This document shows, one piece after another, positions 52,392-62,221 of a DNA stretch of 64,000 nucleotides (position 1 is the first letter of the stretch; each line of letters begins with the position of its first letter). Source of the DNA: an uncultured Pontibacter sp. (GTDB taxonomy: Bacteria; Bacteroidota; Bacteroidia; Cytophagales; Hymenobacteraceae); assembly GCF_947495565.1 (NCBI RefSeq), contig NZ_CANLZM010000005.1, forward strand, positions 186,001-250,000. Direction: 5' to 3'. Position numbers and translations under genes: made by a program. The notes beneath the pieces were generated by a model, which was not told where the DNA came from, ran no database searches, and was given only the letters and a program-made list of their open reading frames with translations.

Positions 52392-55376
52392 ATGAAGAGA
52401 AAAATTTTACTACTCGTCATGTGCCTGCTGACGGTTCACTTGTCGTTTGCCCAGAATACAATTTCTGTGCAGGGTAAAGTAACCGATGCCTCCACCGGAC
52501 AGCCCCTGATTGGAGCGGGCGTTGTGGTGCAGGGTACAAGCACCGGCACACAAACCGATGCCGCTGGTAATTATACTATCAATGCCCCGGCAGACGGTAC
52601 GCTTACCTTTAACTACCTCGGTTACCAAAGCACTCAAGTACCTGTTAACAACCGCACAAGTATAAATGCGCAGCTACAAACAGATACTGAAACACTGCAG
52701 GAAGTGGTGGTAACAGGTTATGGTGTGCAGGAGAAGCGCGATGTAACCGGTTCGATCAGTTCAGTAAAAGGGGAGGAGCTTAACAAGCAGGCTTCCCAGA
52801 ACCCAGTAAGTTCCCTGCAGGGTAAAGTAGCAGGTGTTCAGATTACGAACTCTGGTCAGCCAGGTTCTTCCCCTTCAGTGCGTATTCGCGGTGCCGGCTC
52901 AGTGCTCGGCAAAGTAGAGCCGCTGTATGTGGTGGACGGTACCATTGTAAATGACCTTACTTTCCTCAACCCGAACGATATTGAGTCGATGGAAGTGCTG
53001 AAAGACGCCTCCAGTGCCTCTATATATGGTGTTCGTGCGGCGAACGGTGTGGTTTTGGTTACCACCAAGCGTGGTAAGGCCGGCGTGCCACGCATTAACT
53101 ACAATGGATTTGTAGGCGTTAAAAGAGCCACTAACGAGCTGGAACTGGCTAATGCTAGCGAATACGCTACGCTGATAAATGAGAAACTGGGCACTGAAAG
53201 AGTGGACCCTAACCAGCCAACAACGGACTGGTATGACGAAATTCTCCGGACTGCGACTATTCACAACCACCAGGTAAGCCTATCAGGTGGGTCTGAGAAA
53301 GTAACCTATAGCTTTAGTGGCGGCTACCTAAACGAGGAAGGTATTGTTGATGGAAACGACTATGAGCGTATTACCGCCAGGCTGCAGACTGATGCGCAGC
53401 TTAGCGAACGCATTAAAGTAGGCTACAATGCTATATTCTACGATTATGAGTCAAATGACATACCAGGCAGCGTAGTTTATCAGTCCTTCATTGCCCCTCC
53501 TATACTTCCGGTGTTTAAGGCTAACGGCAACTACGGCGACCCTGCTGATATTGGTTTAGGTAACTTTGCTAACCCCCGTGCCACTTTAGATCGATTTAAC
53601 CAGGTGTCTAATGGCCAGAGATTAGTTGGTAATGCATTTGGGGAGCTTGAACTGATGGAAGGGCTGACTTTCCGTACTAGCTTAGGCTTGGAATATGGTA
53701 TAAATGAGTTCAGAAACTACCAAGCTCAGGATTCACTAACCACGGTGCAGTTTGCTGACAGAAGCCTCCTTACAAAATCCAGAAACAAAGTAAACCAGTG
53801 GCTTTGGGAGAACACATTTACCTACTCCAAAACTTTTGGGGAGCATGAGGTTACCGCTTTGCTTGGTACCTCAGCTCAGGAAGAACGAAGAGAAACCTTG
53901 CAGGGCTCTGCTAACGATGTGCCTTTCGACTCTGATGCTACGCTCTACCTGAACCTCGGTGATCCGGAAACTTTCGGAATTACAAATTCCGCTAACATAG
54001 AGAAGTATAACTCATACTTTGGTAGAATAAACTACAGCTTCAGAGACCGTTACCTGCTTACTGCTACATTGCGCCGCGACGGTTCTTCTAAATTTCCTAA
54101 AGACAGCCGCTGGGACAACTTCCCTTCCATCGGCTTAGGCTGGGTGGTTTCTGACGAAGCGTTTCTGGCAGATCAGAGCGTGGTGGACTTCCTGAAACTG
54201 CGTGCCAGCTACGGCAGGTTAGGTAATGCCGGTGTGCCTACTGGCATTGCAGATCTTACTGCTACTATAGACCCTCGTTATACCGCAATTTTCGGCAACC
54301 CGCCGCTGCCTTACGTTGGCGGTAGCATTGTAACAGCAGTGCCAAACACCCTGCTTTGGGAAATTGTGGATGAGCTGAATGTTGGTGCAGAGATCGAGTT
54401 TTTGCAGAATCGCTTAAGGTTTGAGGCTGACTGGTACTCAAAGAAAACCAAAGATGCCATTTTTATAGTTACTGTAGGTTCTGCTCCTGGCTATGCTAGT
54501 CCAACTATCACAGGAAACTTTGCTGATTTCAAAAATACAGGCCTGGAGCTGGTTGCAAACTGGAGAGATGATATCAGTCCGGATTTCAGTTATAGCTTTG
54601 GTGCCAACGTGTCTTTTAACAAAAACGAAGTAACTGATTTGGCCGTGCAGAGCTCAGAGCAGCTTGGTGGGGCCTTGCCGATCGGCGGTAATTTAGCCAC
54701 TATCACCCGTGTAGGAGACCCTATTGGCTCATATTATGGCTTTGAGGTGGAAGGTATTTTCCAGAATGAGCAGGAGATAGCCAACTCGGCACAGGCTAAC
54801 GTAGGCGGCATCGCTCCTGGCGATTTCCGTTACCGCGATATTAACAACGACGGTGTTATAGATACAAAGGATAAAGTGCTGCTGGGTAACCCGAACCCTG
54901 GCGTATACTACGGCATCAACACGACTTTAAACTATAAGAACTTCGATTTCCTGCTTGATATACAAGGTGTAGGCGATGTAGATGTTTACAATGCGAACAA
55001 AGGCATCAGAGTCGGAAACGAGAACTTTACGAAGGACTTCTTTGATAACCGTTGGTTTGGCCCAGGCACCTCTAACAGCTACCCTTCTGCAGATATAAGC
55101 GGCTCTAACCTGAACCCTAACAGCTGGTATGTGGAAGACGGCAGCTACATCAGAATCCGAAATGTGCAGGTAGGCTACACGCTTCAGAATGAGTTTATCA
55201 CTGGGCTTAAAATGCAGAGTGTACGCTTTTATGCAAACGCGCAAAATCCTGTTACCTGGTTCAGTTACACTGGTTTTACGCCGGAAGTGGGTGGTGCGCC
55301 AACAAGCGCTGGTATAGACCTGAACGTGTATCCGTTATCAGCTACATATAACTTTGGTGTTAACGTGAATTTCTAA
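52392..55376 (+). CDS. SusC/RagA-type TonB-dependent outer-membrane transporter
   Basis: A 994-residue outer-membrane channel that imports oligosaccharides with its SusD partner. The signal peptide ends near residue 20 (SFAQ). A carboxypeptidase-like domain follows (ISVQGKVTDASTGQPLIGAGV, in parts), then a TonB box-like EVVVTGYGVQEKRDVTGS near 105 and the plug (VRIRGAGSVLGKVEPLYVVDG, MEVLKDASSASIYGVRAANGV, in parts). The 22-strand barrel fills the rest. It lies 18 bases before the susD-like gene and forms the core of the glycan locus. It follows a 206-base spacer after a terminator. Confidence 0.96.
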   Translation: MKRKILLLVMCLLTVHLSFAQNTISVQGKVTDASTGQPLIGAGVVVQGTSTGTQTDAAGNYTINAPADGTLTFNYLGYQSTQVPVNNRTSINAQLQTDTETLQEVVVTGYGVQEKRDVTGSISSVKGEELNKQASQNPVSSLQGKVAGVQITNSGQPGSSPSVRIRGAGSVLGKVEPLYVVDGTIVNDLTFLNPNDIESMEVLKDASSASIYGVRAANGVVLVTTKRGKAGVPRINYNGFVGVKRATNELELANASEYATLINEKLGTERVDPNQPTTDWYDEILRTATIHNHQVSLSGGSEKVTYSFSGGYLNEEGIVDGNDYERITARLQTDAQLSERIKVGYNAIFYDYESNDIPGSVVYQSFIAPPILPVFKANGNYGDPADIGLGNFANPRATLDRFNQVSNGQRLVGNAFGELELMEGLTFRTSLGLEYGINEFRNYQAQDSLTTVQFADRSLLTKSRNKVNQWLWENTFTYSKTFGEHEVTALLGTSAQEERRETLQGSANDVPFDSDATLYLNLGDPETFGITNSANIEKYNSYFGRINYSFRDRYLLTATLRRDGSSKFPKDSRWDNFPSIGLGWVVSDEAFLADQSVVDFLKLRASYGRLGNAGVPTGIADLTATIDPRYTAIFGNPPLPYVGGSIVTAVPNTLLWEIVDELNVGAEIEFLQNRLRFEADWYSKKTKDAIFIVTVGSAPGYASPTITGNFADFKNTGLELVANWRDDISPDFSYSFGANVSFNKNEVTDLAVQSSEQLGGALPIGGNLATITRVGDPIGSYYGFEVEGIFQNEQEIANSAQANVGGIAPGDFRYRDINNDGVIDTKDKVLLGNPNPGVYYGINTTLNYKNFDFLLDIQGVGDVDVYNANKGIRVGNENFTKDFFDNRWFGPGTSNSYPSADISGSNLNPNSWYVEDGSYIRIRNVQVGYTLQNEFITGLKMQSVRFYANAQNPVTWFSYTGFTPEVGGAPTSAGIDLNVYPLSATYNFGVNVNF

Positions 55377-55394
55377 ATCAGTAGGAAAGAGAAA

Positions 55395-56858
55395 ATGGAA
55401 TCAATGATAAGAAAATTTAGAAGCAGAGCGATTATACTTGGATGTACGCTGGCTTTAAGCGGATTAGCCGCTTGTAAAGAGGAGTTTCTGGAGGTAGACC
55501 CGCAGGGCCAGCCAAGAGCAGAGGACTTCTTTGTGACACCGGAGCACGCCATACAGTCTGTAAACGCTATTTACGGTAATCTCAGGGAATGGAAAGTTGC
55601 TACGTTCGCCAACCTGGCGCTTACAAACATTGCATCAGACAACGCCGACAAAGGCAGCGATCCGGGCGATGCCAGTTTTATGAACGATTTTGACAACTTT
55701 ACCTTTACTCCAACGCAATTTATACTTGCGGACTATTGGGCGGGGCAGTACCAGGGAATTAACCTGACAAACCAGGCAATCACTAACATCCCTAACATAA
55801 CTATGGGGCAGCAGTTGCAGGAACGCCTGATTGCTGAAGCTAAATTTTTGAGAGCCTACCACTACTTTAACCTGGTGCGTGCTTTTGGCGATGTGCCGCT
55901 ACTGACGCGCCCACCTGTTGAGCCGGAGGAACTAAACCCTGTGCGTACACCGAAAGAGCAGGTGTACCAGCAGATTATAACTGACCTGACAGATGCGGCG
56001 GCAGTGCTGCCTGTAAGTTATGATGCGCTAAACGTTGGCCGTGCAACCCGTGGCGCTGCCTTGTCTATGCTGGCAAAAGTGCAGCTGTACCAGCGCAACT
56101 GGCAGGAAGTGCTAAACCTTACCAACCAGGTAATGGGCTTAGGGTATGCGCTTACCCCGAACTATTATGATGTTTTCCGCCTCTCCGGTGAGAACAACAT
56201 GGAGTCTGTTTTTGAGGTACAGGCGCTTACCGTGCCAGGAAACTGCGGCGCATCTAACCTGCAGTGGGCTGAGGTGCAGGGTGTAAGAGGGCAATTCGGC
56301 TGGGGATTTGCAACTCCGTCAGAAGACCTGGTAAATGCTTATGAAGAAGGCGATGAGCGCCTGGATGCGACTATTCTGTTTAGAGGCGAGACAACTCCTG
56401 AAGGTGACGTCATCAACCCAAATGCTCCGAACCCACGCTACAACCAGAAGGCTTATGTGCCGAGCTTCGTTACCCGCGACTGTGGCTATGCAAAAGACCA
56501 GAACATGCGTATTCTACGTTACGCCGAAGTATTGCTGATGCATGCAGAGGCTGCTAACGAACTGGGCATGACTCAGGATGCGCTGGACGCTCTGAACCAG
56601 GTGCGCGAAAGAGCTGGTCTGGACCCGATAGAGACGGCATCGCAGGATGAGCTTCGTAACCTAATTTGGCAGGAGCGCCGTGTTGAGCTGGCACTGGAAG
56701 GAGACCGCTTCTTTGACCTGGTGCGCCAGGGAAGAGCTGCTCAGGTACTTCAGGCACTGGGCAAGCAGTTTACAGAAGGAGTGAACGAGGTATACCCTAT
56801 ACCACAGACTCAGATTGACCTTAGCGGTGGCGTTCTGACACAGAACCCCGGCTATTAA
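55395..56858 (+). CDS. SusD/RagB-type glycan-binding lipoprotein
   Basis: A 487-residue surface lipoprotein (lipobox LSGLAAC, Cys at 27). Helical TPR-type architecture with the family patterns FFVTPEHAIQSVNAIYGNLR near 45, LIAEAKFLRAYHYFNLVRAFGDVPLLTRPP (in parts) near 145, and C-terminal RYAEVLLMHAEAANELG, IWQERRVELALEGDRFFDLVRQGRA (in parts). It caps the SusC channel and holds glycan at the cell surface. It follows susC directly and is closed by a hairpin terminator at 56871. Confidence 0.96.
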   Translation: MESMIRKFRSRAIILGCTLALSGLAACKEEFLEVDPQGQPRAEDFFVTPEHAIQSVNAIYGNLREWKVATFANLALTNIASDNADKGSDPGDASFMNDFDNFTFTPTQFILADYWAGQYQGINLTNQAITNIPNITMGQQLQERLIAEAKFLRAYHYFNLVRAFGDVPLLTRPPVEPEELNPVRTPKEQVYQQIITDLTDAAAVLPVSYDALNVGRATRGAALSMLAKVQLYQRNWQEVLNLTNQVMGLGYALTPNYYDVFRLSGENNMESVFEVQALTVPGNCGASNLQWAEVQGVRGQFGWGFATPSEDLVNAYEEGDERLDATILFRGETTPEGDVINPNAPNPRYNQKAYVPSFVTRDCGYAKDQNMRILRYAEVLLMHAEAANELGMTQDALDALNQVRERAGLDPIETASQDELRNLIWQERRVELALEGDRFFDLVRQGRAAQVLQALGKQFTEGVNEVYPIPQTQIDLSGGVLTQNPGY

Positions 56859-56870
56859 TTCTTAATTTAT

Positions 56871-56908
56871 AAAGTATGGAGCCGCCGCATGGTATGGCTC
56901 CATACTTT
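56871..56908 (+). terminator. Terminator after the susD-like gene
   Basis: Perfect 13-bp arms AAAGTATGGAGCC (56871-56883) and GGCTCCATACTTT (56896-56908). The outer ends are a variant of the dispersed AAGTATA word. It may attenuate readthrough into the glycosidase genes. Confidence 0.75.
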
Positions 56909-56944
56909 CATTTCTCGAAACTAACACCACCCTTACCCTAAAGG

Positions 56945-58573
56945 ATGATAAAAAAACAGCTTTGGTACTGTTGCCTGCTACTGCTATGTTCGCTGCTGTC
57001 CTGCAATAGCGATACAGAAGAAGAACAGCCTGCGCCAGACCCAACTGACCCTGTCGCACCGCCTGTTATTACCGCTGCCCAGGACAAAGCCCTGCTCGAC
57101 GAAGTGCAGGAGAGCACCTTCCGGTACTTCTGGGATTTTGCCCACCCTGCCAGCGGCATGGCGCGGGAGCGCAGCAGTTCCGGCGATGTGGTTACCTCAG
57201 GCGGAACAGGATTTGGTGTGCAGGCCGTTATAGTAGGCGTGCACCGTGGCTGGGTAACCAGAGCAGAAGCTGTAGAACGACTAAACAAACTCACCGATTT
57301 TCTGGCCCGTGCCGATCGTTTTCATGGCGTTTGGCCGCATTGGCTGCATGGCAACACGGGCGCGACCATTCCTTTCAGCACCAAAGACAACGGAGGAGAC
57401 CTGGTAGAAACCTCTTTCCTGATGAACGGCCTACTGACGGCACGCGCCTACTTTAATGGCGCCGGAGCAGAGGCCGAACTAAGGCAAAAAATCACCCAGC
57501 TTTGGGAAACAGTGGAGTGGGACTGGTACGCCTCACGCGGCGACGGCAAACTTTACTGGCACTGGAGCCCAAACTATGGCTGGGAAATGAACATGCCCAT
57601 ACAAGGTTGGAACGAAGCCCTGATTACGTATGTGTTAGCCGCTTCTTCTCCCACGCACCCTATCGATGCCGATGTTTACCAGAACACCTGGGTTAGCGCT
57701 AATTTCGGGGCTGCTCAGAACTATGTTGGCTATACTTTAAAAATGGGTCCTGCTTACGGCGGACCGCTGTTTTTTGCGCATTACTCCTTCCTGAGCCTCG
57801 ACCCACGGCAACTGGAGGATAACTATACCAATTACTGGCAGCACAACCTGAACCATACGATGGCAAACCGCTCTTACAGCCTCAGCATTGCGCCGCAAAA
57901 CTATGGCTACACCGAGAGCTTTTGGGGCCTCACCGCTTCCGATGATCCAGACGGCTACGATGCCCACTCGCCTACCAACGACAACGGCACCGTGGCACCT
58001 ACGGCAGCATTAGGTTCTTTTCCTTACACGCCATACTATAGCATGCAGGTGCTGCGCAACATGTACAAAGGCCTCCGCAGCAGAATGGTGGGCAACTACG
58101 GTTTAAAAGATGCCCTTAATAAACCTCGAAACTGGACAGCATCAGACCATTTGGCCATAGACCAAGGCCCAATTGTGGTGATGATCGAAAACTACCGCAG
58201 CGGTTTGCTATGGGGCCTTTTCACTGATTTGCCTGAGGTGCAGGTGGGGCTGGCAAAGCTGGGCTTCCGGAAGCCGGTTTACGAAACTGGATTCCCGCTG
58301 GTAACACCCGATATCAGAACAGGGCAAGTAGACTTGCTGCGCCACCCTGACCAAGATAATTACCTGATTGATGTAGCCACCAAAGAGGCAGGAGCTTATA
58401 CTTTAAAGCTACTGCAGGACAATGGAACAGAAGTAACAACTCTCTGGAACAGCGAGAGCAAAGGAGTAGATCTGGAGCAAGTGGCGCTAGGCCAGGAGCT
58501 GGAAGCCGGCAAGTATAAACTGGTGCTCAGCTCAGCTGCACTAACCAAAGAGGTCAATGTTTATCTGCATTAA
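56945..58573 (+). CDS. GH144-like glycosidase lipoprotein (beta-1,2-glucanase family), copy 1
   Basis: A 542-residue lipoprotein (LLSC, Cys at 20). An (alpha/alpha)6 barrel covers about 45-460 with ESTFRYFWDFAHPASGMARERS, VTSGGTGFGVQAVIVGVHRGW, DRFHGVWPHWLHGNTG, DNGGDLVETSFLMNGLL, YWHWSPNYGWEMNMPIQGWNEALI (in parts) and DQGPIVVMIENYRSGLLWGL. These match the glucoamylase-like/GH144 family, whose founding member is the endo-beta-1,2-glucanase of Chitinophaga pinensis. A further beta-rich C-terminal domain of about 85 residues is absent from copy 2. Exact linkage specificity is inferred. Confidence 0.85.
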   Translation: MIKKQLWYCCLLLLCSLLSCNSDTEEEQPAPDPTDPVAPPVITAAQDKALLDEVQESTFRYFWDFAHPASGMARERSSSGDVVTSGGTGFGVQAVIVGVHRGWVTRAEAVERLNKLTDFLARADRFHGVWPHWLHGNTGATIPFSTKDNGGDLVETSFLMNGLLTARAYFNGAGAEAELRQKITQLWETVEWDWYASRGDGKLYWHWSPNYGWEMNMPIQGWNEALITYVLAASSPTHPIDADVYQNTWVSANFGAAQNYVGYTLKMGPAYGGPLFFAHYSFLSLDPRQLEDNYTNYWQHNLNHTMANRSYSLSIAPQNYGYTESFWGLTASDDPDGYDAHSPTNDNGTVAPTAALGSFPYTPYYSMQVLRNMYKGLRSRMVGNYGLKDALNKPRNWTASDHLAIDQGPIVVMIENYRSGLLWGLFTDLPEVQVGLAKLGFRKPVYETGFPLVTPDIRTGQVDLLRHPDQDNYLIDVATKEAGAYTLKLLQDNGTEVTTLWNSESKGVDLEQVALGQELEAGKYKLVLSSAALTKEVNVYLH

Positions 58574-58656
58574 TATTCATACAGGAGAGATCCTGTGCAA
58601 AGTATAAAGTGAAGCATCAACAAATATTGCAAGTACAGTAAAATCAACTATCACAA

Positions 58657-60042
58657 ATGAAAAAAAACTTACTGGCCATACCTCTTTTAGCGGCTCAGCT
58701 ATTCTACGGGTGCCAAAGCTCCTCAAACACAACAACAGCCACTGCTGAGGTTTCAGCTACAGACACCACAGCCGCAGTAGGAGCACAACTGTCCGACGAA
58801 CAGCTGCTGACACTGGTGCAGGAGCAAACCTTTCAGTATTTCTGGGATGGTGCCGAGCCTAATTCCGGCCTGGCCCGCGAGCGCATCCACATGGACGGCG
58901 TGTATCCGCAAAACGACCAAAACGTGGTAACTACCGGAGCCACTGGTTTTGGGCTAATGGCCATTGTAGTAGGTATGGAACGTGGCTTTATCACAAGAGA
59001 AGAAGGCGTACAGCACCTGCAGAAAATGGTAAACTTCCTGGAGAAGGCAGACCGTTTTCATGGAGCCTGGAGCCACTGGATTGATGGGGAAACCGGTAAA
59101 GTAAAGCCATTCGGCAAAAAAGATAACGGTGGCGACTTAGTAGAAACAGCTTTCCTGGTGCAGGGCATGCTGACGGTGCGACAGTACCTGCAGGACGGCA
59201 ACACGCAGGAGAAAGCCCTGGCCGCTCAAATTGATAAGCTCTGGAAAGAAGTAGACTGGAACTGGTACCGCAAAGATGGGCAGAATGTGCTGTACTGGCA
59301 CTGGAGTCCAGAGTATAACTGGGAGATGAACTTCCCGGTGAGCGGCTACAACGAGTGCTTGGTCATGTATGTGCTGGCTGCCTCGTCGCCTACGCATGGC
59401 GTACCTGCCGAAGTATACCACGAGGGATGGGCGCAGAACGGTGCCATTAAATCTGATGCGTCTGCCTACGGCCGCGAGATAGTGCTGAACCACAACGGGC
59501 ACAAAGGCAGTGTTGGCCCTATGTTCTGGGCGCATTACTCTTACCTGGGATTAGACCCGCGCGGCCTGCAAGACAAGTATGCCGATTACTGGAAACTGAA
59601 CCAGAACCACACCATGATCCAGCACGACTACTGCGTGGACAACCCGAAAGATTATGAAGGCTATGGAGAAGATGCCTGGGGCCTTACCTCCAGCTACTCT
59701 GTAAACGGTTACGCAGGCCACAGCCCTGAGCGCGACCTGGGGGTAATCTCACCAACGGCTGCCCTTTCGTCTTACCCTTACGCCAAAGAGGAATCTCTGA
59801 AAGTGATGCGCCATTTGTATGAGGACCTGGGCGATAAAGTATGGGGCGAGTATGGTTTCTACGACGCTTACTCGGAAGAACACAATTGGTACACGCCGCG
59901 CTACCTGGGCATAGACCAGGGCCCGATTGTGGTGATGATCGAAAACGGTCGCACCGGCCTGCTGTGGGATTTGTTTATGAGCGCTCCGGAAGTACAGGGT
60001 GGCTTAAAGAAACTGGGCTTTCAGAGTCCGAAACTGAAGTAA
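58657..60042 (+). CDS. GH144-like glycosidase lipoprotein, copy 2
   Basis: A 461-residue lipoprotein (FYGC, Cys at 19) after a Thr/Ser linker. It is a paralogue of the previous gene and shares the same motif order: EQTFQYFWDGAEPNSGLARERIH, VTTGATGFGLMAIVVGMERGF, DRFHGAWSHWIDGETG, DNGGDLVETAFLVQGML, YWHWSPEYNWEMNFPVSGYNECLV (in parts), DQGPIVVMIENGRTGLLWDL. It lacks the extra C-terminal domain of copy 1. The two copies may divide endo- and exo-acting or chain-length preferences. It lies 83 bases after copy 1, without a clear terminator between. Confidence 0.85.
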   Translation: MKKNLLAIPLLAAQLFYGCQSSSNTTTATAEVSATDTTAAVGAQLSDEQLLTLVQEQTFQYFWDGAEPNSGLARERIHMDGVYPQNDQNVVTTGATGFGLMAIVVGMERGFITREEGVQHLQKMVNFLEKADRFHGAWSHWIDGETGKVKPFGKKDNGGDLVETAFLVQGMLTVRQYLQDGNTQEKALAAQIDKLWKEVDWNWYRKDGQNVLYWHWSPEYNWEMNFPVSGYNECLVMYVLAASSPTHGVPAEVYHEGWAQNGAIKSDASAYGREIVLNHNGHKGSVGPMFWAHYSYLGLDPRGLQDKYADYWKLNQNHTMIQHDYCVDNPKDYEGYGEDAWGLTSSYSVNGYAGHSPERDLGVISPTAALSSYPYAKEESLKVMRHLYEDLGDKVWGEYGFYDAYSEEHNWYTPRYLGIDQGPIVVMIENGRTGLLWDLFMSAPEVQGGLKKLGFQSPKLK

Positions 60043-60106
60043 ACGATAATTATAAAGTATAAACCCACTGCCAACCCCTCAGCAAAGGAAAATTATTCGT
60101 GTATGG

Positions 60107-60199
60107 CGCTTCTCTTTTAAGGGGAGAGGGGCGGCACATAGGTTGAGTTTAAGGCACGGCATAAGATTCCTTAAGAGTGGGTTGGGGTGGGTTATGGTA
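60107..60199. repeat. REP-like GC-rich repeat, partner of the one at 23065
   Basis: A weak hairpin TCTCTT/GGGGAGA (about 60110-60128) precedes GGGTTGGGGTGGG (60179-60191), an exact inverted match to CCCACCCCAACCC at 23095-23107. It fills the spacer between the second GH144 and the GH43-like gene. Confidence 0.5.
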
Positions 60200-60248
60200 A
60201 AGAGGGGCTCACGCTCCTGATATCAGTTTAAATCAAAAAAAAGGGTTA

Positions 60249-61985
60249 ATGAACAGAGCATTTTACACTGCGGTTATACTTCTCACGCTTGCTTGTTGCA
60301 GCTCGTTTGCTGTAATGGGCCAGAGCACGCAAATGAGCACCTACTGCAACCCCATCAACATAGATTATACTTACGCGGTTTACGATGCCCATAAAGATAT
60401 TTCTTACCGGTCTGGCGCTGACCCTGCCGTGGTAGAGTTCCGTGATGAGTATTACATGTTCGTTACCCGCTCCATGGGCTACTGGCACTCCACCGATCTG
60501 CAAAGCTGGAACTTTATTAAACCTGAGAAGTGGTATTTTCAGGGTTCTAACGCCCCGGCTGCCCATAACTACAAAGATTCCGTGCTGTATGTGGCCGGTG
60601 ATCCTTCGGGCTCAATGAGCGTGCTGTATACCGATGATCCTAAAAAAGGCGACTGGAAAGCGACAGCGGGTATATTGAACAACTTGCAGGACCCGGCACT
60701 GTTTATAGATGATGACAGAAAAGCCTACATGTACTGGGGTTCTTCCAATAAATTCCCGATTCGGGTGAAGGAGCTGGACAGGAAGCGCCGCTTTAAACCT
60801 GCGGAGGAAACAGTGGAGCTTTTTACGCTGGACGGAGAGAAGCACGGCTGGGAGCGTTTCGGCGAAAACCATGCAGACACCGTGTTGGCAGGCTACATGG
60901 AAGGCCCTTGGATGACGAAGCACAACGGCAAATACTACCTGCAGTATGCAGCGCCCGGCACGGAGTTTAACGTGTATGGCGACGGCGTTTACATAGGCGA
61001 CAATCCGCTGGGGCCGTTTACTTATGCTCCAAATAACCCGGTTTCATACAAGCCCGGAGGCTTTATGAACGGCGCAGGGCATGGCAGCACGGTAGTTGGC
61101 CCGGCAGGCGAGTACTGGCATTTCGGCTCGGCCACAGTGTCGGTTAACATGAACTGGGAGCGCCGCATTAACATGTTCCATACCACGTTTGATAAAGACG
61201 GGCTGATGCACGTGAACACCTACTTTGGCGATTACCCGCACTACGGCCCGGCCATACCTGGTAAAATGGGCCAGTTTGCCGGCTGGATGCTGCTGTCCTA
61301 CAAAAAGCCGGTGAAAGCCTCTTCCTCCTTAGAAAACTTTAAACCGGAGAACATGCTGGACGAAAGCGTGAAGAGCTTTTGGGTAGCCGAGCAGAACAAC
61401 GACCAGCAGTGGGTGCAGATAGACCTGGAGAAGCCAAGCAAAGTATATGCCGTGCAGGTAAACTACCACGATTATAAATCCGACCTCTACGGGAAAGTAC
61501 CGGGGCTGTATCACCGTTATGTTATTGAAGGCTCTACAGACGGTAAAAACTGGCAGGTGCTGGTAAATAGGAGCGATAACTACAAAGATGTGCCGAACGA
61601 TTACGTGGAGTTGACAACGCCGCAGACAGCGCGCTATATCCGTTTCAAGAATATACATGCGCCAACTACTAACCTGGCTATTTCAGGCTTGCGAGTGTTT
61701 GGTATTGGCCAAGGCAAAGCGCCGTCCCGCGTCAAAAAATTTGATGTAAACAGAAAGCAAGACCGCCGCGACGTTATGATCACTTGGGATAAGCAGGCCA
61801 ACGCGCAAGGCTATAACGTGTTGTGGGGCATCGCACCTGACAAGCTTTACAGCTCCTGGATGGTATACGACGATAACAAACTGGACCTTAAAAGCCTGGG
61901 CGTAGACCAAGCATACTATTTCGCGGTTGAGGCCTTCAACGAGAATGGCGTATCGGAGCGGACGAAGGTGGTGAAGGTGGATTAG
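60249..61985 (+). CDS. GH43-like glycosidase with F5/8 and fibronectin III modules
   Basis: A 578-residue secreted protein (signal peptide to about residue 25, VMGQ). The five-bladed propeller (about 30-345) shows SGADPAVVEFRDEYYMF (catalytic base Asp), DPALFIDDDRKAYMYWGS and AGYMEGPWMTKHNGKYYLQYA (acid Glu), in the order typical of GH43. A discoidin-type carbohydrate-binding module follows (ASSSLENFKPENMLDESVKSFW ... ARYIRFKNIH, in parts; about 350-490) and a fibronectin III module ends the protein. Its substrate is not clear. In this locus it may remove side groups from the glucan. No lipobox is visible. Confidence 0.82.
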   Translation: MNRAFYTAVILLTLACCSSFAVMGQSTQMSTYCNPINIDYTYAVYDAHKDISYRSGADPAVVEFRDEYYMFVTRSMGYWHSTDLQSWNFIKPEKWYFQGSNAPAAHNYKDSVLYVAGDPSGSMSVLYTDDPKKGDWKATAGILNNLQDPALFIDDDRKAYMYWGSSNKFPIRVKELDRKRRFKPAEETVELFTLDGEKHGWERFGENHADTVLAGYMEGPWMTKHNGKYYLQYAAPGTEFNVYGDGVYIGDNPLGPFTYAPNNPVSYKPGGFMNGAGHGSTVVGPAGEYWHFGSATVSVNMNWERRINMFHTTFDKDGLMHVNTYFGDYPHYGPAIPGKMGQFAGWMLLSYKKPVKASSSLENFKPENMLDESVKSFWVAEQNNDQQWVQIDLEKPSKVYAVQVNYHDYKSDLYGKVPGLYHRYVIEGSTDGKNWQVLVNRSDNYKDVPNDYVELTTPQTARYIRFKNIHAPTTNLAISGLRVFGIGQGKAPSRVKKFDVNRKQDRRDVMITWDKQANAQGYNVLWGIAPDKLYSSWMVYDDNKLDLKSLGVDQAYYFAVEAFNENGVSERTKVVKVD

Positions 61986-62088
61986 ACTGTTATTTAACAC
62001 GATATTCTTGATCTCAGCATAAAAAGCCTAGGGTCAACTGTAACTAGTCAGCCTATACTGAGTTGCAGGAAGCTGTGGCTATAAGTAC

Positions 62089-62212
62089 AAAGTATAACGC
62101 TGCGAGCCAATCGGGTTGCGAACCTAACATTATACTAGGCACGAGCTGCAAACTCGCGCCAGCAAGAGGAATAAAGTATAGCTCAAGTATAAAAATATAG
62201 ATAAAGTATAAG
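62089..62212. other. Cluster of AAGTATA words upstream of the SGNH gene
   Basis: Four copies of AAGTATA lie within 124 bases of non-coding DNA: 62090, 62174, 62185 and 62204 (all plus orientation). It is a local concentration of the window-wide word, here directly before a start codon. Role unknown. Confidence 0.5.
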
Positions 62213-62221
62213 TCGAAGATT